DNA of 26,759 nucleotides from assembly GCA_900541055.1 (NCBI GenBank), contig UQHZ01000023.1, positions 1 through 26,759 on the forward strand. Direction: 5' to 3'. The notes under the pieces were generated by a model. It did no database searches, had not been told where the DNA came from, and worked only from the letters and a program-made list of their open reading frames with translations. Origin of the DNA: an uncultured Collinsella sp. Lineage in GTDB: Bacteria > Actinomycetota > Coriobacteriia > Coriobacteriales > Coriobacteriaceae. Shown piece after piece: positions 21,477 to 26,759 of the stretch. The position numbers and the translations under genes were made by a program. The number at the start of each line of letters is the position of its first letter. Position 1 is the stretch's first letter.

Positions 21477-23336
21477 TTACTGGGCGAATTGGCTGCGGTA
21501 GAGTTCGGCGTAGAAGCCGCCTGTCGCTAGCAGCTCGTCGTGCGTGCCGTGCTCGATAATCTGGCCGTCGCGCATCACCAGGATGCAGTCGGCGTTGCGA
21601 ATCGTGCTCAGGCGATGCGCCACCACAAAGCTCGTACGGCCAGCCATAAGCTCGTCGAATGCCGCCTGAACCTGCAGCTCGGTGCGGGTATCGATGCTCG
21701 AGGTCGCCTCGTCCAGCAGCAGAATCGCCGGGTCGGTGAGCATGACGCGCGCGATGCACAGCAGCTGTTTTTGACCCTGGCTAAACGTGCCGCCGTCCTC
21801 GCCGATCACTGTATCGTAGCCGCCTGGCAGCTGCACGATAAACTTGTGCGCGTGCGCGCGCTTGGCCGCCTCGACAACCTGTTCGCGCGTGGCATCGGGA
21901 CAACCATAGGCGATATTTTCCGCCACCGTGCCCTCGAACAGCCACGTATCCTGCAGCACCATGCCAAAGGCGCGGCGCAGGCTTGCGCGCGTGTAGTCAC
22001 GCGAGGAACGGCCATCGACCGCAATGCGACCGGCATCGATATCGTAAAAACGCAGTAGCAGGTTGATGAGCGTTGTCTTGCCACAGCCCGTAGGACCGAC
22101 CAGGGCAAAGCGCATGCCGGGCTTGGCCTCGATGCAGATATCCTGCAGCAGCTTGCGGTCGGGCACGTAGCTAAAGTCCACATGCTCAAAGGTCACCTCA
22201 CCCTGCGGGGCGGCAAGCTCCACGGCATCCGATGCGTCGGGCTCCTGCTCGCGCGCATCGAGCAGCGCAAACATGCGGCGCGCCGAGGCATAGGCCGTCT
22301 GGATCTGCGTAATGACGTTGGTGACCTCGTTGAACGGCTTGGTGTACTGGTTGGCGTAGGACAGGAAGATCTGTACGCCGCCCACCGTAAGCGCCGCGGG
22401 CACGCCCGTGATCACGCCCACGCAGCCGATCACAGCGACCACGGCATAGATGATGTTATTGATAAAACGCGTACCGGGGTTGGAGAGCGAACCCATAAAC
22501 TGCGCGCGCTCACCTGCCGTATAGAGCTCGGCGTTGAGGACATCGAAGCGCTGCTGGGCGTTCGAGCCATAGGCAAAGGCGTCGACAAGCTTTTGCTCGC
22601 CCACGTACTCCTCGATATGGCCGCCAAGCTGACCCTGAATACGCTGCTGCGCCGTAAAGCTCTTGTTGGAGAGCTTGGCGATGGCGCTGGCCGCAAAGAT
22701 GGAGAGCGGCGTGACGAGCACCACCACGAGCGTCATGGTCAGGTTGATGGAAAGCATAAACGCGAGCGTGCCCACGATGGTAATAACACCGGTGAAGAGC
22801 TGCGTGAAGCCCTGCAGCAGACCGTCGCCCACCTGGTCGACGTCGTTGACCACGCGGCTCATAAGGTCGCCGTGGGCATGGCTGTCGATAAAGCTGAGCG
22901 GCATGCGGCTGAGCTTATCGCTCGCCTCCACGCGCATATCGCGCACCGTTTCGTAGGACAGGCGGTTGACGCAATAGCCCTGCAGCCACTGGAAGGCCGC
23001 GGCGCCTACCACGACGAGCGCGAGTTTGGTGACAAGCGGCAGTAGCGCGTCGAAGTCCACCTGGCCCGCGGCAACGATCAGGTCGATGCCCTCGCCGATG
23101 AGGATGGGCGTATAGAGTTGCAAAATTACCGAGACGGCGGCACTCACAAACGACGCCGCAAACGAGACACGGTGCGGGCGAACATAGCCCAGCAGGCGGC
23201 GGGTCACCGCGCCCACGGGATAGCGCTCGGGATCGCCGGGCTGGCGCGGACCGTCGCCCAGGTCGTTGAGGTTATCGTTACCGGACACGTTGGCCGTCAT
23301 CGTGGCGACCGAACCGGAGGAAGTGTACGGATTCAT
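21477..23336 (-). CDS. ABC exporter half-transporter with canonical catalytic Glu (heterodimer partner 2)
   Basis: This 619-residue half-transporter has a six-helix membrane domain (about residues 45-340) fused to an ATPase domain. Walker A GPTGCGKTT is at 414-422, the Walker B/catalytic pair DE at 542-543 in LLLDEATSS, and the H-loop AHRLST follows near 574. The signature motif is FSQGQ (518-522) rather than LSGGQ. Its ATG immediately follows the stop codon of the preceding gene (TAA-ATG abutting), with AAAGGAGGG 7 nt upstream inside that gene, so the two are translationally coupled and form a heterodimer. The family exports drugs, lipids or peptides; the cargo here is unknown. Confidence 0.94.
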   Translation of the reverse strand: MNPYTSSGSVATMTANVSGNDNLNDLGDGPRQPGDPERYPVGAVTRRLLGYVRPHRVSFAASFVSAAVSVILQLYTPILIGEGIDLIVAAGQVDFDALLPLVTKLALVVVGAAAFQWLQGYCVNRLSYETVRDMRVEASDKLSRMPLSFIDSHAHGDLMSRVVNDVDQVGDGLLQGFTQLFTGVITIVGTLAFMLSINLTMTLVVVLVTPLSIFAASAIAKLSNKSFTAQQRIQGQLGGHIEEYVGEQKLVDAFAYGSNAQQRFDVLNAELYTAGERAQFMGSLSNPGTRFINNIIYAVVAVIGCVGVITGVPAALTVGGVQIFLSYANQYTKPFNEVTNVITQIQTAYASARRMFALLDAREQEPDASDAVELAAPQGEVTFEHVDFSYVPDRKLLQDICIEAKPGMRFALVGPTGCGKTTLINLLLRFYDIDAGRIAVDGRSSRDYTRASLRRAFGMVLQDTWLFEGTVAENIAYGCPDATREQVVEAAKRAHAHKFIVQLPGGYDTVIGEDGGTFSQGQKQLLCIARVMLTDPAILLLDEATSSIDTRTELQVQAAFDELMAGRTSFVVAHRLSTIRNADCILVMRDGQIIEHGTHDELLATGGFYAELYRSQFAQ

Positions 23337-25208
23337 TTAGCAGCCCTCCTTTGCGCAGACGGATGCGGGGGCGCACACGGCGCCTGGGGCGGACGCGGGT
23401 CTTGGGGTGGGCGTGGGCGTCGTGCTCCCCTGCTGGCCCTCGAGCTCCTCGCGTCGCAGCTGCGACTGGCAAATCTCGCGGTAGAGCTGGCAGGTCGCGT
23501 ACAGCTCGTCATGCGTGCCCAGGCCCGCAACCGAGCCGTGGTCGAGTACGCAGATCATATCGGCATCGCGAACGGTCGAGACACGTTGGCTCACGATGAC
23601 GGTCGTGAGCGGCAGCCCGCCCTCGGCGGCACCGCGCACACTGCGTTCGCGGATGGCATGGCGAAGCGCCGCGTCGGTCTTAAAGTCGAGCGCCGAGGCA
23701 GAATCGTCCATGATCAATATCTGAGGCGAGCCCACCAGGGCGCGCGCGATGGTCAGGCGCTGGCGTTGGCCACCGCTGAAGTTCTTACCGCCCGCCTCGA
23801 CCGGGGCATCGAGCCCCTGCGGCTTGTTGCGCACGAACTCGCTCGCCTGCGCCATATCGAGCGCCGCCCAAAGTTCCTCGTCGGTCGCCGACTCGTCACG
23901 CCAGGTCAGGTTGCTGCGGATGGTGCCGCTCACCAGCGACGCTCGCTGCGGAACGATCGCGACCACGTGGCGCAGCTGGTCGAGCGGCCAGGCGCGCACG
24001 TCGGAGCCCATCACGCTCACGATGCCGGTGCTCGCATCGTACAGGCGCGGGATGAGCGAGACGAGCGTCGACTTACCGCTGCCCGTGCCGCCGATAATGC
24101 CGAGCGTCTTGCCCAGCGGGAGCTCCAGGGTCACATCGTTGACGGCATTGGCCGCGCCCGCGCCAAACGAAAAGCTCGCATGGCTAAAGCTCAGCGCAGG
24201 AACTGGAGCGATATTGCCCGGCTTGGGCAGCGCGACCGGCTGGTTGCCCTCGTCAGCGATGCTCGGCACGCAATTGAGCACCTCGTTGATACGCGACGCG
24301 CTGGCGCTTGCCTTGGTAAAGACCACGACCAGGTTGGCGACGTACACGATGGAGGTCAGGGTCTGCGTCATGTAGTTCACAAACGCCATGACCTGGCCCT
24401 GCGTAAGCTCGCCCACGTTGACCTGGATGCCGCCCACCCACAGGATGGCGCACACGCCCAGGTTCATCACAAGAAACGTGACGGGATTAAGGATTGACGA
24501 GAGCTTGCCCACCGCGATGGCGGTATTGGCCTGGTCATCGGCGGCTTGGGCAAAACGCTCGCGCTCGTGGTCCTCACGCACAAAGGCGCGAACAACGCGG
24601 GCGCCCGAAAGCCCCTCGCGGCAGATAAGCGCGATGCGGTCGAGCTTTGCCTGCAGTTGCCTGTAATACGGAATGCAGCGCGTCATGACAAACCAAAACA
24701 CCAGGCCGATGGCGGGCGTGCAAATCAAAAAGATCATGCCGAGCTTAAGGTCGATGGCAAGGGCCGCGACCATGGAGCCCACCGCTAGGAAGGGCCAGCG
24801 GATGAGCATGCGCACGCCCAGCGCCACAGCGAGCTGCACCTGGTTGACATCGTTGGTGATGCGGATGATAAGCGACGGCGTGCCAAAGCGGTCGAGTTCG
24901 GCATAGCTCAGTTTGTTGATGTGCTCGTAGAGCGCGCCGCGGATATCGGTACCCATGCCCTGCGACGTGAGCGCCGCCATCTTTTGGCAGACGAGCGTAA
25001 ACGAGATGCCGATCACAGCCATGGCGGCAAGCAGCATACCGTAGTGGATAACGGCGTTCACGTCGTGCGCCCCAATGCCCTTATCGATCATCTGGGCAAT
25101 CACCAGCGGCGTCAGCAGGTCAAAGATCACTTCGATTAGCTTGCACGCAGGGCCGATCACCATATATCGGCGAAACTTACCACCAAAACGCCTGAGCAGC
25201 TCAATCAT
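23337..25208 (-). CDS. ABC exporter half-transporter with degenerate ATPase site (heterodimer partner 1)
   Basis: This 623-residue half-transporter has an N-terminal six-helix membrane domain and a C-terminal ATPase domain. Walker A GGTGSGKST is at 373-381 and the signature NFSGGQRQR near 474. Walker B is IMDDSAS with Asp502 where the catalytic Glu is expected, and the H-loop His is replaced by Gln541 in VSQRVST. These replacements are those of the degenerate subunit in heterodimeric exporters such as TM287/TM288 and BmrCD. The C-terminus ends in a Pro/Thr/Ala-rich tail. The ATG at 25208 has GGGAG 9 nt upstream; 25265 is rejected because it lacks one. A small dyad ATAGG-CGCTC-CCTAT (25211-25225) overlaps this ribosome binding site and could limit initiation. 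Confidence 0.94.
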   Translation of the reverse strand: MIELLRRFGGKFRRYMVIGPACKLIEVIFDLLTPLVIAQMIDKGIGAHDVNAVIHYGMLLAAMAVIGISFTLVCQKMAALTSQGMGTDIRGALYEHINKLSYAELDRFGTPSLIIRITNDVNQVQLAVALGVRMLIRWPFLAVGSMVAALAIDLKLGMIFLICTPAIGLVFWFVMTRCIPYYRQLQAKLDRIALICREGLSGARVVRAFVREDHERERFAQAADDQANTAIAVGKLSSILNPVTFLVMNLGVCAILWVGGIQVNVGELTQGQVMAFVNYMTQTLTSIVYVANLVVVFTKASASASRINEVLNCVPSIADEGNQPVALPKPGNIAPVPALSFSHASFSFGAGAANAVNDVTLELPLGKTLGIIGGTGSGKSTLVSLIPRLYDASTGIVSVMGSDVRAWPLDQLRHVVAIVPQRASLVSGTIRSNLTWRDESATDEELWAALDMAQASEFVRNKPQGLDAPVEAGGKNFSGGQRQRLTIARALVGSPQILIMDDSASALDFKTDAALRHAIRERSVRGAAEGGLPLTTVIVSQRVSTVRDADMICVLDHGSVAGLGTHDELYATCQLYREICQSQLRREELEGQQGSTTPTPTPRPASAPGAVCAPASVCAKEGC

Positions 25209-25418
25209 GTATAGGCGCTCCCTATCATCATCCACATTCAATTCGAACCATGATAGTACCGCCACCCCAAAAGAAGCGTAAACAACTCGTCATTTCTAAC
25301 GGGATTCAGTTTTCAGGGGGGTATACGCGCACACCCAGCCAGTGTCGGGTCAACTAGCATGGTATATTTACATTAGTGCTAGCAAGTGAGTCGCCGACCC
25401 TTGAAATGAGGTGCCGAG
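25209..25418. promoter_or_regulatory. Divergent region between the ABC operon and surface-protein gene
   Basis: This 210-bp region holds the ABC promoter on the minus strand (TACTAT-like -10 near 25250, weak) and, from about 25317, the surface-protein promoter module. In the module are GTATACGCGCAC (25321-25332), the dyad ACCC...GGGT (25333-25350), TATATT as -10 (25363-25368), and a leader with GAGGTG before the ATG. The module recurs at the end of the window. Confidence 0.55.
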
Positions 25419-25443
25419 ATGAACGACATTCTCGCAAGAAGAG
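25317..25443 (+). repeat. Duplicated promoter, leader and gene start, copy 1
   Basis: This segment matches 26635-26759. Similarity is patchy upstream, strong from TTACATTAGTGCTA onward, and perfect for 55 nt (25389-25443 against 26705-26759), spanning the leader and the first eight codons. Distances from GTATAC to the ATG are 98 and 97 nt. Confidence 0.9.
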
Positions 25444-26432
25444 CAAGACGAGCAACTGTGGGCATCGCCCTTTCCGCGGCACTTGTCGCGGGAATCGCCC
25501 CCGTAACGGCGATCGCGGCAGAAACCAGCTCCCCCACCGGTGCAGTTGCCTTGCAGACGGAAGATGCGGCCGCCGCAAAAGAAAGAGCGTATGCAGCCAT
25601 GCAGGAAGCGCTCAAAAACCTCGAGGCCGCGAAAGACGCCGCAAGTCCCGAGAAACTTGCGGAAATCGATGATGACATTGCCGCATTTCAAGAACTCTAC
25701 GACATGGTGGCGGCGGAAGCCGCCAAACGGAGGGAACCCCTTCCCGCCATGCAAGCGAACGTCGATGCAGCCCAAGCCAAATACGATGAGGCCCACAACC
25801 GGACAAGCGGCCTTCAGGCAGAATTGGATAAGGCACTTGAAGCACTCGGCGGCGAGGAGCCCAGCACAGCTATTAAGGAGCATATTAAGCAGTTGCGCAT
25901 GGAGATCATGGCGGCACAAAGGCGAGAAGAATCTTGTGAAGATGATCTTCACCGCTACCAACGCCGGCTCGAAAGCCAGGAAAAACAGGTTCAGTATTTC
26001 GAAAGTGAGGCAGAGGAAGCTAAAACCCACATCGACGAGGACATAGCCAAGCGAAATGCGCTCCTCGGCGATTTGGAAAAGGCGCAAGCGGCCTATGACG
26101 ACGCCTGCAAGGCATACGAAGAGGCAAAGGCCGCGGCAGACAAGGCCACCTCGCCCGAGATAACGAAACCCGCCGAGACTGCAAAACCCTCCAGCTCGAC
26201 GCAACCGACCGAGACGACACAGCCCACCGGCTCGTCCGCGACCGGTAAAGACACCGCACCGAGCTCCACCAAGCAAGCGACCACGAGCAACGGCCAGCAG
26301 GCAAATACGACCGCCGGCAAGCTCGCGAACACGGGCGACGCAGCGCCGAGCGCAATAGCACTCGCAGGAATCGCCGCCGCAGGCCTCGGAATAACCGCCA
26401 CGGCCACACGCCGCCTCAAGAACTCAAAATAG
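25419..26432 (+). CDS. Coiled-coil surface protein with LANTG sortase-type anchor
   Basis: This 337-residue secreted, probably wall-anchored protein has no family I can name. Residues 1-34 are a signal peptide with a basic start (RRARR), a hydrophobic core and AIA-A near the cleavage site. Residues about 48-245 are Ala/Glu/Lys-rich with heptad-like repeats (for example QAELDKALEALGG), predicting a long coiled coil. Residues about 248-300 are a Thr/Ser/Pro-rich wall-spanning linker. The C-terminus has LANTG at 302-306, a hydrophobic segment and RRLKNSK, the layout of a sortase substrate with Ala for Pro in LPXTG. GAGGTG precedes the ATG. Codon use is less GC-rich than in neighbouring genes. 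A tandem paralog begins at 26735. Adhesion or a structural wall role is a guess. Confidence 0.9.
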   Translation: MNDILARRARRATVGIALSAALVAGIAPVTAIAAETSSPTGAVALQTEDAAAAKERAYAAMQEALKNLEAAKDAASPEKLAEIDDDIAAFQELYDMVAAEAAKRREPLPAMQANVDAAQAKYDEAHNRTSGLQAELDKALEALGGEEPSTAIKEHIKQLRMEIMAAQRREESCEDDLHRYQRRLESQEKQVQYFESEAEEAKTHIDEDIAKRNALLGDLEKAQAAYDDACKAYEEAKAAADKATSPEITKPAETAKPSSSTQPTETTQPTGSSATGKDTAPSSTKQATTSNGQQANTTAGKLANTGDAAPSAIALAGIAAAGLGITATATRRLKNSK

Positions 26433-26477
26433 CCGCCAGAGCATTCTGCCTTCACCAATCCACAAGCCCAGAGACAA

Positions 26478-26518
26478 AAAGAGGCCCGTTTCCCCAACCC
26501 AGGGAAACGAGCCTCTTT
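26478..26518 (+). terminator. Terminator after the surface-protein gene
   Basis: AAAGAGGC-C-CGTTTCCC (26478-26494) pairs with GGGAAACG-A-GCCTCTTT (26502-26518), 16 pairs with one internal mismatch. The T-tract is short on the plus strand and longer on the minus strand, so it may act both ways. The rest of the 302-bp gap (26519-26634) shows nothing clear. Confidence 0.8.
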
Positions 26519-26634
26519 AACTGCAAAAATTCAAGCAACAGCACCGCCGCCTCTTGAACCACGTAGCCATCAATGCCCAGACAACGCCAGCAAGCCGCGT
26601 TCCTTAAGGGATAGATTTAATGGCTGTTAATCAA

Positions 26635-26759
26635 GGGGTATACGCGCACGCCCGATCAATGGCGGGCAAACCGCCTGATATACTTACATTAGTGCTACCA
26701 AGTTAGTCGCCGACCCTTGAAATGAGGTGCCGAGATGAACGACATTCTCGCAAGAAGAG
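26635..26759 (+). repeat. Duplicated promoter, leader and gene start, copy 2
   Basis: This is the counterpart of 25317-25443. It contains GTATACGCGCAC (26638-26649), the dyad GCCCG...CGGGC (26650-26667), TATACT as -10 (26679-26684) and the identical leader. A second small dyad, GGCGG-GCAAA-CCGCC (26661-26675), is specific to this copy. Confidence 0.9.
26735..26759 (+). CDS. Start of a tandem paralogous surface protein (partial, cut by window end)
   Basis: Only the first eight codons (MNDILARR) are present, identical to the start of the gene at 25419, as is the leader with its ribosome binding site. It is almost certainly a second copy or diverged paralog. Nothing can be said about the rest of the protein. 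Confidence 0.75.

Overview
The window is GC-rich bacterial DNA (roughly 60-65% by eye), with strong AGGAGG-type ribosome binding sites and gene content typical of gut Actinobacteria. Codon style, the OFA-type transporter, the lipoteichoic-acid-synthase-like enzyme, the LANTG-type sortase protein and the style of the intergenic palindromes suggest a Coriobacteriia member, most likely Collinsella or a close relative. That assignment is inferred; no rRNA is present. I see no tRNA, rRNA, transposase, phage gene or CRISPR array.

Layout. (1) 80-4506: a LysR regulator diverges from an SDR dehydrogenase, an OFA-type MFS carrier and a Gfo/Idh/MocA oxidoreductase, together a small catabolic cluster for an unknown polyol, sugar acid or similar substrate. 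(2) 4918-9170: tex, an FSA/transaldolase-like aldolase and a Cof-type HAD phosphatase, separated by intergenic inverted-repeat elements. (3) 9246-11813: a long RlmKL-like two-domain rRNA methyltransferase whose first methyltransferase half looks degenerate. (4) 16646-11908 on the minus strand: kup, a 64-aa one-helix membrane protein, a short KdpD-like kinase and kdpE, a potassium uptake and sensing operon without kdpFABC. (5) 16806-20168: a nitroreductase diverging from an LtaS-like membrane sulfatase. (6) 20169-20797: 629 bp without a convincing gene, packed with repeats. (7) 20798-25208: a BilS-like flavodoxin and a heterodimeric ABC exporter pair. (8) 25419 to the end: a coiled-coil, sortase-anchored surface protein followed by the start of a tandem paralog under a near-duplicate promoter and leader.

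The least ordinary content is (a) the kup-linked KdpDE-like operon, in which the kinase lacks the N-terminal Kdp/USP sensor region; (b) a set of intergenic elements with long terminal inverted repeats (4675-4836, 7080-7284, 7344-7413, 11817-11883, 20196-20325), three dispersed REP-like palindromes, and a strict 62-bp-period array of flipped 46-bp units (20413-20621); and (c) the duplicated surface-protein promoter, whose two copies preserve a dyad through a compensatory base-pair change. No single novel defence or biosynthetic system is evident.
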